From Colletes latitarsis (lineage: Eukaryota > Arthropoda > Insecta > Hymenoptera > Colletidae), in contig NW_027488370.1 in assembly GCF_051014445.1 (NCBI RefSeq), forward strand, positions 5,890,001 to 5,954,000: a stretch of 64,000 nucleotides of DNA, in the 5' to 3' direction. Both the position numbers and the translations under genes were made by a program. The number at the start of each line of letters is the position of its first letter. Positions within the stretch are counted from its first letter, which is position 1. Shown one piece after another: positions 37,856-49,379 of this stretch. The notes below the pieces were generated by a model that was given only the letters and a program-made list of their open reading frames with translations, ran no database searches and was not told the DNA's origin.

Positions 37856-39440
37856 GTATTTGCCCTCACCTGGCTCGTTCTTTCGCATCTTTGGCATACT
37901 TGTTGGCAAGATCCGGGGCTTTTTTTGGATTGGATCACGTGGTAATGCGGTACCACACCGAAACAGTCAAGTAAACCTGGTTGCGATTAATATTTTAGAG
38001 GATAACGCCGGTTACGTCTCGGTTAGGTCTGGGATTTGCCCTCATCTGGCTCATACTTTCGCATTTCTCGCATACTTGTTGGCCAGATCCTGGGCTTTTT
38101 CTGGTTTGGATCACGTAGTAATGTGGTACCAAACTGAAGCAGTCAATAAAAGCTGGCTCCGATTAGTATTTTAGAGGATAACGCCGGTTACGTCCCGGAT
38201 AGGTCTGGGATTTGCCATCATCTGGCTCGTACTTTCGCATTTTTCGCATACTTGTTTGCCAGATCCTGGGCTTTTTCTGGTTTGGATCCCGGAGTAATGA
38301 AGTTCCACACCGAAACAGTCAATTAAACCTGGTTGCAATTATTATTTTAGAGGATAACGCAGGTTATGTCTCGGGTAGTTCTGGGATTTGCCGTCATCTG
38401 GCTCGTATTTTCGAATTTTTCGCATACTTGTTGGCAAGATCCTGGGCTTTTTTTGGTTTGGATCACGTAGTAATGTGGTACCACACTGAAACAGTCAATT
38501 AAACCTGGTTCCGATTAATATTTTAGAGGATAACGCCGGTTAAGTCTGGGTTAGGTCTGGTATTTGCCCTCACCTGGCTCGTACTTTCGCATCTTTGGCA
38601 TACTTGTTGGCAAGATCCGGGGCTTTTTTTGGTTTGGATCACGTGGTAATGCGGTACCACACCGAAACAGTCAAGTAAACCTGGTTGCGATTAATATTTT
38701 AGAGGATAACGCCGGTTACGTCTCGGTTAGGTCTGGGATTTGCCCTCATCTGGCTCATACTTTCACATTTCTCGCATACTTGTTGGCCAGATCCTGGGCT
38801 TTTTCTGGTTTGGATCACGTAGTAATGTGGTACCAAACTGAAGCAGTCAATAAAAGCTGGCTCCGAATAGTATTTTAGAGGATAACGCCGGTTACGTCCC
38901 GGATAGGTCTGGGATTTGCCATCATCTGGCTCGTACTTTCGCATTTTTCGCATACTTGTTGGCCAGATCCTGGGCTTTTTCTGGTTTGGATCCCGGAGTA
39001 ATGAAGTTCCACACCGAAACAGTCAATTAAACCTGGTTGCAATTAATATTTTAGAGGATAACGCAGGTTATGTCTCGGGTAGTTCTGGGATTTGCCGTCA
39101 TCTGGCTCGTATTTTCGAATTTTTCGCATACTTGTTGGCAAGATCCTGGGCTTTTTTTGGTTTGGATCACGTAGTAATGTGGTACCACACTGAAACAGTC
39201 AATTAAACCTGGTCGCGATTAATATTTTAGAGGATAACGCCGGTTAAGTCTGGGTTAGGTCTGGTATTTGCCCTCACCTGGCTCGTACTTTCGCATCTTT
39301 GGCATCCTTGTTGGCAAGATCCTGGGCGTTTTTTGGTTTGGATCACGTGGTAATGCGGTACCACACCGAAACAGTCAAGTAAACCTGGTTGCGATTAATA
39401 TTTTAGAGGATAACGCCGGTTACGTCTCGTTTATGTCTGG
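37856..39440 (+). repeat. 704-bp tetramer higher-order repeat, array 1
   Basis: Equivalent units start near 37860, 38564 and 39268, exactly 704 bp (4 monomers) apart, marked by ctcacctggctcg with gcatctttggcat and gatccggggc. Intervening gatcccggagtaatgaag units lie at 38212 and 38916, also 704 bp apart. The array has a little over two copies. Confidence 0.85.
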
Positions 39441-40083
39441 GATTTGCCCTCATCTGGCTCATACTTTCGCATTTCTCGCATACTAGTTGGCCAGATCCTG
39501 GGCTTTTTCTGGTTTGGATCACGTAGTAATGTGGTTCCACACCGATGCAGTCAATTAAACCTGGTTGTAATGAATATTTTGGAGGATAACGCTGGTTATG
39601 TTTGGGTTAGTTCTGGTATTTGCAATCATCTGGCTCGTACTTTCGCAACTTTGGCATACTTGTTGGCAAGATCCGGGGCTTTTTTTGGTTTGGATCACGT
39701 GGTAATGCGGTACCACACCGAAACAGTCAAGTAAACCTGGTTGCGATTAATATTCTAGAGGATAACGCCGGTTATGTCTCGGTTAGGTCTGGGATTTGCC
39801 CTCATCTGGCTCATACTTTCGCATTTCTCGCATACTTGTTGGCCAGATCCTGGGTTTTTTTTGGTTTGGATCACGTCGTAATGTGGTACCACACTGAAAC
39901 AGTCAATAGAAGCTGGTTCCGAATAGTATTTTAGAGGATGACGCTGGTTATGACTCGGGTAGTTCTGGGATTTGCTGTCATGTGGCTCGTATTTTCGCAT
40001 TTTTCGCATACTTGTTGGCCAGATCCTGGGTTTTTTCTGGTTTGGATCCCGTGGTAATGAAGTTCCACACCGAAACAGTCAAT

Positions 40084-40554
40084 TAAACGTGGTTGCGGTT
40101 AATATTTTAGACGATAACGCCGGTTATGTCTCGGTTAGGTCAGGGATTTGCCCTCATCTGTCTCGTGCTTTCGTAATTTTCGCGTACTTGTTGGCCAGAT
40201 CTTGGGTTTTTTGTGGTTTGGATCCCGTCGTAATGTGGTTCCACACCGATGCAGTCAATTAAACCTGGTTGCAATGAATATTTTGGAGGATAACGCTGGT
40301 TATGTTTGGGTTAGTTCTGGTATTTGCAATCATCTGGCTCGTACTTTCGCATTTTTCGCATTCTTGTTGGCAAGATCCTGGGTTTTTTTTGGTTTGGATC
40401 ACGTAGTAATGTGGTAACACACTGAAACACTCAATTAAACCTGGTTGCGATTAATATTCTAGAGGTTAACGCCGGTTATGTCTCGGTTATGTCAGGGATT
40501 TGCCCTCATCTGGCTCATACTTTCGCATTTCTCGCATACTTGTTGGCCAGATCC
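40084..40554 (+). repeat. Bridge between block P copy 1 and M copy 4
   Basis: Positions 40084-40490 match 27238-27644 (offset 12846), including the gcattcttgttgg and gaaacactc markers. The sequence then runs into the tgagc start of M copy 4. The same bridge recurs at about 45011-45481 at an offset of 4927 bp. Confidence 0.8.
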
Positions 40555-42419
40555 TGAGCTTTTTTTGGTTTGGATCACGTAGTAATGTGGTACCACACTG
40601 GAACAGTCAATTAAACCTGGTCCCGATTAATATTTTAGAGGATAACGCCAGTTATGTCTGGGTTAGGTCTGGTATTTGCCCTCATCTGGCTCGTACTTTC
40701 GCATTTTTCGCATACATGTAGGCAAGATCCTGGCCTTTTTCTGGTTTGGATCACGTAGTAATGCGGTACCACACCGAAACAGTCAATTAAACCTAGTCCC
40801 GATTAATATTTTAGAGGATAACGCCGGTTATGTCTCGGTTAGGTCAGGGATTTGCCCTCATCTGGCTCGTACTTTCGCATTTATCGCATACTTGTTGGCC
40901 AGATCCTGGCCTTTTTCTGGCCTGGATCACGTAGTAATTTGGTACCACACTGAAACAGTCAATCAAACTTGGTTCCGATGAATTTTTTAGAGGATAACGC
41001 CGGTTATGGCTGGGTTAGGTCTGGGATTTGCCGTCATCTTCCTCGTGCTTTCGTATTTTTCGCATACTTGTTGGTCAGATCCTGGGTTTTTTCTGGTTTG
41101 GATCCCGTCGTAATGTGGCTCCACACCGAATCAGTCAATTAAACCTGGTTGCGATTAATATTTTAGACGACAACGCCGGTTATGGCTCGGTTAGGTCAGG
41201 GATTTGCCCTCATGTGGCTCGTACTTTCGCATTTTTCGCATACTTGTTGGCCAGATCCTGGCCTTTTTCTGGCTTGGACCACGTAGTAATGTGGTATCAC
41301 ACTGAAACAGTCAATTAAACCTGGCTCCGATTAATATTTTAGAGGATAACGCCGGTTATGGCTGGGTTAGGTCTGGTATTTGCCCTCATCTGGCTCGTAC
41401 CTTCGCATTTTTCGCTTACTTGTTGGCCAGATCCTGGCCTTTTTCTGGCTTGGACCACGTAGTAATGAGGTACCACACTGAAACAGTCGATAAAACCTGG
41501 TACCGATTAATATTTTAGAGGATAACGCTGGTTATGTCTGGGTTAGGTCTGGTATTTGCAACCATCTGGCTCATACTTTCGCGTTTTTCGCATACTTGAT
41601 GACCAGATCCTGGCCTTTTTCTAGCTAGGACCACATAGTAATGTGGTATCACACTGAAACAGTCAATTGAACCTGGTTGCGATTAATATTTTAGAGGATA
41701 ACGCCGGTTATGTCACGGGTAGGTCTGGGATTTGCCGTCATCTGGCTCGTATTTTCGCATTTTTCGCATACTTGTTGGCCAGATCCTGGCCGTTTTCTGG
41801 CTTGGACCACGTTGTAATGTGGTACCACACTGAAACAGTCAATAGAATCTAGTTCCGATTAATATTTTAGAGGATAACGCCGGTTATGGCTGGGTTAGGT
41901 CTGGTATTTGCCCTCATCTGGCTCGTACCTTCGCATTTTTCGCTTACTTGTTGGCCAGATGCTGGCCTTTTTCTGGCTTGGAACACGTAGTAATGAGGTA
42001 CCACACTGAAACAGTCAATTAAACCTGGTTCCGATTAATATTTTAGAGGATAACGCTGGTTATGTCTGGGTTAGTTCTGTTATTTGCAATCATCTGGCTC
42101 ATACTTTCGCAATTTTCGCGTACTTGTTGGCCAGATCTTGGGTTTTTTGTGGTTTGGATCCCGTCATAATGTTGTTCCACACTGAAGGAGTCAATTAAAC
42201 CTGGTTGCGATGAATATTTTGGAGGATAACGCTGGTTATGTTTGGGTTAGTTCTGGTATTTGCAATCATCTGGCTCGTACTTTCGCATTTTTCGCATACT
42301 TGTTGGCCAGATGCTGGCCTTTTTCTGGCTTGGACCACGTAGTAATGAGGTACCACACTGAAACTGTCAATTAAACCTGGTTCCGATTAATATTTTACAG
42401 GATAACGCTGGTTATGTCT

Positions 42420-42600
42420 GGGTTAGTTCTGTTATTTGCAATTATCTGGCTCATACTTTCGCAATTTTCGGGTACTTGTTGGCCAGATCCTGGGTTTTTT
42501 CTGGTTTGGATCCCGTAGTAATGAAGTTCCACACCGAAACAGTCAATTAAACCCGGTTGCGTTTAATATTTTAGAGGATAACGCCGGTTATGTCTCGGGT
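42420..42600 (+). repeat. Hybrid monomer in M copy 4
   Basis: The left half (ttcgggtacttgttgg) equals the unit at 25367 and the right half (cctgggttttttctgg) equals the next unit, at 25543, so one 176-bp step is missing. The crossover lies within tacttgttggccagatc, about 42475-42488. Confidence 0.85.
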
Positions 42601-43599
42601 AGTTCTGGGATTGCCGTCATCTGGCTCGTATTTTCGCATTTTTCGCGTACTTGTTGGCAATATCCTGGCCTTTTTCTGGCTTGGATCACGTAGTAATGTG
42701 GATCCACACCGAAACAGTCAATTAAACCTGGTTGCGATTAATATTTTAGTGGATAACGCCGGTTATGTCGGCGCTAGGTCTGGAATTTGCCCTCATCTGG
42801 CTCGTACTTTCGCATTTTTCGCATACCTGTTGGCCAGATCCTGGGCTTTTTCGGTTTTGGATCACGTAGTAATGTGGTACCACACTGAAACAGTCAATAA
42901 AAGCTGGTTCCGAATAGTATTTTAGAGGATAACGCAGGTTACGTCTGGGTCAGTTCTGGTATTTGCAATCATCTGGCTCATACTTTCGCGTTTTTCGCAT
43001 ACTTGTTGGCCAGATCCTGGGTTTTTTCTGGTTTGGATCCCGTAGTAACGAGGTTCCACACCGAAACAGTCAATTGAACGCGGTTGCGGTTAATATTTTA
43101 GAGGATAACGCCGGTTATGTCTCGATTAGGTCAGAGATTTGCCCTCATCTGTGTCGTGCTTTCGTAATTTTCGCGAACTTGTTGGCCAGATCTTGGGTTG
43201 TTTGTGGTTTAGATCCCGTCGTAATGTCGTTCCACACTGAAGCAGTCAATTAAACCTGGTTGCGATTAATATTTTGGAGAATAACGCTGGTTATGTCTGC
43301 GCTAGGTCTGGAATTTGCCCTCATCTGGCTCGTACTTTCGCATTTTTCGCATACTTGTTGGCAAGATCCTGGGCTTTTTTTGGTTTGGATCACGTAGTAA
43401 TGTGGTACCACACTGAAACAGTCAATAAAAGCTGGTTCCGAATAGCATTTTAGAGGATAACGCAGGTTACGTCTGGGTTAGTTCTGGTATTTGCAATCAT
43501 CTGGCTCATACTTTCGCGTTTTTCGCTTACTTGTTGGCCAGATCCTGGGATTTTTCTGGTTTGGATCCCGTAGTAATGAAGTTCCACACCGAAACAGTC

Positions 43600-43800
43600 A
43601 ATTAAACCTGGTTGCGATTAATGTTTTAGAGGATAACGCCGGTTATGTCTCGGGTAGGTCTGGGATTTGCCGTCATCTGGCTCGTATTTTCGCATTTTTC
43701 GCATACTTGTTGGCCAGCTCCTGGCCTTTTTCTGGCTTCGACCTCGTAGTAATGTGGTATCACACTGAAACAGTCAATAGAATCTAGTTCCGATTAGTAT
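43600..43800 (+). repeat. Second hybrid monomer in M copy 4
   Basis: It starts like 26750 (atgttttagaggataac upstream) and ends like 27000 (ctggcttcgacctcg), skipping one monomer; the switch lies in ctcgtattttcgcattt. A private base change, ggccagctcctgg near 43717, is also present. Confidence 0.8.
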
Positions 43801-44420
43801 TTTAGAGGATAACGCAGGTTACGTCTGGGTTAGTTCTGGTATTTGCTATCATCTGGCTCATACTTTCGCGTTTTTCGCATACTTGTTGGCCAGATCCTGG
43901 GTGTTTTCTGGTTTGGATCCCGTAGTAACGAGGTTCCTCACCGAAACAGTCAATTAAACGTGGTTGCGGTTAATATTTTAGACGATAACGCCGGTTATGT
44001 CTCGGTTAGGTCAGGGATTTGCCCTCATCTGTCTCGTGCTTTCGTAATTTTCGCGTACTTGTTGGCCAGATCTTGGGTTTTTTGTGGTTTGGATCCCGTC
44101 GTAATGTGGTTCCACACCGATGCAGTCAATTAAACCTGGTTGCAATGAATATTTTGGAGGATAACGCTGGTTATCTTTGGGTTAGTTCTGGTATTTGCAA
44201 TCATCTGGCTCGTACTTTCGCATTTTTCGCATTCTTGTTGGCAAGATCCTGGGTTTTTTTTGGTTTGGATCACGTAGTAATGTGGTAACACACTGAAACA
44301 CTCAATTAAACCTGGTTGCGATTAATATTCTAGAGGTTAACGCCGGTTATGTCTCGGTTATGTCTGGGATTTGCCCTCATCTGGCTCATACTTTCGCATT
44401 TCTCGCATACTTGTTGGCCA

Positions 44421-45481
44421 GATCCTGGGCTTTTTTTGGTTTGGATCACGTAGTAATGCGGTACCACACTGAAGCAGTCAATTAAACCTGGTTGCGATTA
44501 ATATTTTAGAGGATAACCCCGGTTATGTCTCGGGTAGGTCTGGGATTTGCCGTCATCTGGATCGTATTTTCGAATTTTTCGCATACTTGTTGGCAAGATC
44601 CTGGGCTTTTTTTGGTTTGGATCACGTGGTAATGCGGTACCACACCGAAACAGTCAAGTAAACCTGGTTGCGATTAATATTTTAGAGGATAACGCCGGTT
44701 ACGTCTCGGTTAGGTCTGGGATTTGCCCTCATCTGGCTCATACTTTCGCATTTCTCGCATACTTGTTGGCCAGATCCTGGGTTTTTTTTGGTTTGGATCA
44801 CGTCGTAATGTGGTACCACACTGAAACAGTCAATAGAAGCTGGTTCCGAATAGTATTTTAGAGGATGACGCTGGTTATGACTCGGGTAGTTCTGGGATTT
44901 GCTGTCATGTGGCTCGTATTTTCGCATTTTTCGCATACTTGTTGGCCAGATCCTGGGTTTTTTCTGGTTTGGATCCCGTGGTAATGAAGTTCCACACCGA
45001 AACAGTCAATTAAACGTGGTTGCGGTTAATATTTTAGACGATAACGCCGGTTATGTCTCGGTTAGGTCAGGGATTTGCCCTCATCTGTCTCGTGCTTTCG
45101 TAATTTTCGCGTACTTGTTGGCCAGATCTTGGGTTTTTTGTGGTTTGGATCCCGTCGTAATGTGGTTCCACACCGATGCAGTCAATTAAACCTGGTTGCA
45201 ATGAATATTTTGGAGGATAACGCTGGTTATGTTTGGGTTAGTTCTGGTATTTGCAATCATCTGGCTCGTACTTTCGCATTTTTCGCATTCTTGTTGGCAA
45301 GATCCTGGGTTTTTTTTGGTTTGGATCACGTAGTAATGTGGTAACACACTGAAACACTCAATTAAACCTGGTTGCGATTAATATTCTAGAGGTTAACGCC
45401 GGTTATGTCTCGGTTATGTCAGGGATTTGCCCTCATCTGGCTCATACTTTCGCATTTCTCGCATACTTGTTGGCCAGATCC
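44421..45481 (+). repeat. Bridge of N-type and P-type units between M copies 4 and 5
   Basis: From 44421 to about 44680 it follows 27710-27970. From there to about 45010 it follows 39750-40083 (P-type, gatgacgctggttatgac). It then repeats the 40084-40554 bridge at an offset of 4927 bp (28 monomers less 1). The stretch 39750-44680 and what follows is thus one step of a repeat of about 4.9 kb. Confidence 0.8.
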
Positions 45482-48400
45482 TGAGCTTTTTTTGGTTTGG
45501 ATCACGTAGTAATGTGGTACCACACTGGAACAGTCAATTAAACCTGGTCCCGATTAATATTTTAGAGGCTAACGCCAGTTATGTCTGGGTTAGGTCTGGT
45601 ATTTGCCCTCATCTGGCTCGTACTTTCGCATTTTTCGCATACATGTAGGCAAGATCCTGGCCTTTTTCTGGTTTGGATCACGTAGTAATGCGGTACCACA
45701 CCGAAACAGTCAATTAAACCTAGTCCCGATTAATATTTTAGAGGATAACGCCGGTTATGTCTCGGTTAGGTCAGGGATTTGCCCTCATCTGGCTCGTACT
45801 TTCGCATTTATCGCATACTTGTTGGCCAGATCCTGGCCTTTTTCTGGCCTGGATCACGTAGTAATTTGGTACCACACTGAAACAGTCAATCAAACTTGGT
45901 TCCGATGAATTTTTTAGAGGATAACGCCGGTTATGGCTGGGTTAGGTCTGGGATTTGCCGTCATCTTCCTCGTGCTTTCGTATTTTTCGCATACTTGTTG
46001 GTCAGATCCTGGGTTTTTTCTGGTTTGGATCCCGTCGTAATGTGGCTCCACACCGAATCAGTCAATTAAACCTGGTTGCGATTAATATTTTAGACGACAA
46101 CGCCGGTTATGGCTCGGTTAGGTCAGGGATTTGCCCTCATCTGGCTCGTACTTTCGCATTTTTCGCATACTTGTTGGCCAGATCCTGGCCTTTTTCTGGC
46201 TTGGACCACGTAGTAATGTGGTATCACACTGAAACAGTCAATTAAACCTGGCTCCGATTAATATTTTAGAGGATAACGCCGGTTATGGCTGGATTAGGTC
46301 TGGTATTTGCCCTCATCTGGCTCGTACCTTCGCATTTTTCGCTTACTTGTTGGCCAGATCCTGGCCTTTTTCTGGCTTGGACCAGGTAGTAATGAGGTAC
46401 CACACTGAAACAGTCGATAAAACCTGGTACCGATTAATATTTTAGAGGATAACGCTGGTTATGTCTGGGTTAGGTCTGGTATTTGCAACCATCTGGCTCA
46501 TACTTTCGCGTTTTTCGCATACTTGATGACCAGATCCTGGCCTTTTTCTAGCTAGGACCACATAGTAATGTGGTATCACACTGAAACAGTCAATTGAACC
46601 TGGTTGCGATTAATATTTTAGAGGATAACGCCGGTTATGTCACGGGTAGGTCTGGGATTTGCCGTCATCTGGCTCGTATTTTCGCATTTTTCGCATACTT
46701 GTTGGCCAGATCCTGGCCGTTTTCTGGCTTGGACCACGTTGTAATGTGGTACCACACTGAAACAGTCAATAGAATCTAGTTCCGATTAATATTTTAGAGG
46801 ATAACGCCGGTTATGGCTGGGTTAGGGCTGGTATTTGCCCTCATCTGGCTCGTACCTTCGCATTTTTCGCTTACTTGTTGGCCAGATGCTGGCCTTTTTC
46901 TGGCTTGGAACACGTAGTAATGAGGTACCACACTGAAACAGTCAATTAAACCTGGTTCCGATTAATATTTTAGAGGATAACGCTGGTTATGTCTGGGTTA
47001 GTTCTGTTATTTGCAATCATCTGGCTCATACTTTCGCAATTTTCGCGTACTTGTTGGCCAGATCTTGGGTTTTTTGTGGTTTGGATCCCGTCATAATGTT
47101 GTTCCACACTGAAGGAGTCAATTAAACCTGGTTGCGATGAATATTTTGGAGGATAACGCTGGTTATGTTTGGGTTAGTTCTGGTATTTGCAATCATCTGG
47201 CTCGTACTTTCGCATTTTTGGCATACTTGTTGGCCAGATGCTGGCCTTTTTCTGGCTTGGACCACGTAGTAATGAGGTACCACACTGAAACTGTCAATTA
47301 AACCTGGTTCCGATTAATATTTTACAGGATAACGCTGGTTATGTCTGGGTTAGTTCTGTTATTTGCAATTATCTGGCTCATACTTTCGCAATTTTCGGGT
47401 ACTTGTTGGCCAGATCTTGGGTTTTTTGTGGTTTGGATCCCGTCGTAATGTCGTTGCACACTGAAGCAGTCAATTAAACCTGGTTGCGATGAATATTTTG
47501 GAGGATAACGCTGGTTATGTTTGGGTTAGTTCTGGTATTTGCAATCATCTGGCTCGTACCTTCGCGTTTTTCGCATACTTGTTGGCCAGATCCTGGGTTT
47601 TTTCTGGTTTGGATCCCGTAGTAATGAAGTTCCACACCGAAACAGTCAATTAAACCCGGTTGCGATTAATATTTTAGAGGATAACGCCGGTTATGTCTCG
47701 GGTAGTTCTGGGATTGCCGTCATCTGGCTCGTATTTTCGCATTTTTCGCGTACTTGTTGGCAATATCCTGGCCTTTTTCTGGCTTGGATCACGTAGTAAT
47801 GTGGATCCACACCGAAACAGTCAATTAAACCTGGTTGCGATTAATATTTTAGTGGATAACGCCGGTTATGTCGGCGCTAGGTCTGGAATTTGCCCTCATC
47901 TGGCTCGTACTTTCGCATTTTTCGCATACCTGTTGGCCAGATCCTGGGCTTTTTCGGTTTTGGATCACGTAGTAATGTGGTACCACACTGAAACAGTCAA
48001 TAAAAGCTGGTTCCGAATAGTATTTTAGAGGATAACGCAGGTTACGTCTGGGTCAGTTCTGGTATTTGCAATCATCTGGCTCATACTTTCGCGTTTTTCG
48101 CATACTTGTTGGCCAGATCCTGGGTTTTTTCTGGTTTGGATCCCGTAGTAACGAGGTTCCACACCGAAACAGTCAATTGAACGCGGTTGCGGTTAATATT
48201 TTAGAGGATAACGCCGGTTATGTCTCGATTAGGTCAGAGATTTGCCCTCATCTGTGTCGTGCTTTCGTAATTTTCGCGAACTTGTTGGCCAGATCTTGGG
48301 TTTTTTGTGGTTTAGATCCCGTCGTAATGTCGTTCCACACTGAAGCAGTCAATTAAACCTGGTTGCGATTAATATTTTGGAGAATAACGCTGGTTATGTC

Positions 48401-49379
48401 TGCGCTAGGTCTGGAATTTGCCCTCATCTGGGTCGTACTTTCGCATTTTTCGCATACTTGTTGGCAAGATCCTGGGCTTTTTTTGGTTTGGATCACGTAG
48501 TAATGTGGTACCACACTGAAACAGTCAATAAAAGCTGGTTCCGAATAGCATTTTAGAGGATAACGCAGGTTACGTCTGGGTTAGTTCTGGTATTTGCAAT
48601 CATCTGGCTCATACTTTCGCGTTTTTCGCTTACTTGTTGGCCAGATCCTGGGATTTTTCTGGTTTGGATCCCGTAGTAATGAAGTTCCACACCGAAACAG
48701 TCAATTAAACCTGGTTGCGATTAATGTTTTAGAGGATAACGCCGGTTATGTCTCGGGTAGGTCTGGGATTTGCCGTCATCTGGCTCGTATTTTCGCATTT
48801 CTCGCATACTTGTTGGCCAGATCCTGGCCTTTTCCTGGCTTGGACCACGTATTAATGTGGTATTACACTGAAACAGACAATTAAACCCGGTTGCGATTAA
48901 TATTTTAGAGGATAACGCCGGTTGTGTCTCGGGTAGGTCTGGGATTTGCCGTCATCTAGCTCGTATTTTCGCATTTTTCGCATACTTGTTGGCCAGATCC
49001 TGGCCTTTTTCTGGCTTCGACCTCGTAGTAATGTGGTATCACACTGAAACAGTCAATAGAATCTAGTTCCGATTAGTATTTTAGAGGATAACGCAGGTTA
49101 CGTCTGGGTTAGTTCTGGTATTTGCTATCATCTGGCTCATACTTTCGCGTTTTTCGCATACTTGTTGGCCAGATCCTGGGTGTTTTCTGGTTTGGATCCC
49201 GTAGTAACGAGGTTCCTCACCGAAACAGTCAATTGAACGTGGTTGCGGTTAATATTTTAGACGATAACGCCGGTTATGTCTCGGTTAGGTCAGGGATTTG
49301 CCCTCATCTGTCTCGTGCTTTCGTAATTTTCGCGTACTTGTTGGCCAGATCTTGGGTTTTTTGTGGTTTGGATCCCGTC
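45482..49379 (+). repeat. Block M, copy 5
   Basis: Parallel to copy 3 at a constant offset of 21996 bp from tgagc (45482) through the unit at 49122, with the diagnostic one-base deletion at 47708. It keeps the monomers deleted in copies 2 and 4. At 49380 it jumps back to the equivalent of 47093, starting a partial extra copy. Confidence 0.85.

Larger units (their letters stand above)
35672..40083 (+). repeat. Block P, copy 1
   Basis: It matches 52563-56974 at a constant offset of 16891 bp (96 monomers less 5). Markers include ggcctatttctgg, gatctcgtactaatatgg, the one-base-shorter gcgatttcgtatacttg (36481 and 37008) and gaatctggttccgaaagg. It ends near 40083, where aaacctgg gives way to aaacgtggttgcgg, the type seen at 27240. 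Confidence 0.9.
40555..44420 (+). repeat. Block M, copy 4 (two monomers shorter)
   Basis: Parallel to copy 3 at offset 17069, falling to 16893 after a one-monomer deletion near 42480 and to 16717 after a second near 43700. The diagnostic one-base deletion is at 42605. Other differences are few single bases. At 22 monomers against 24 it is a clear length variant of the same block. Confidence 0.85.
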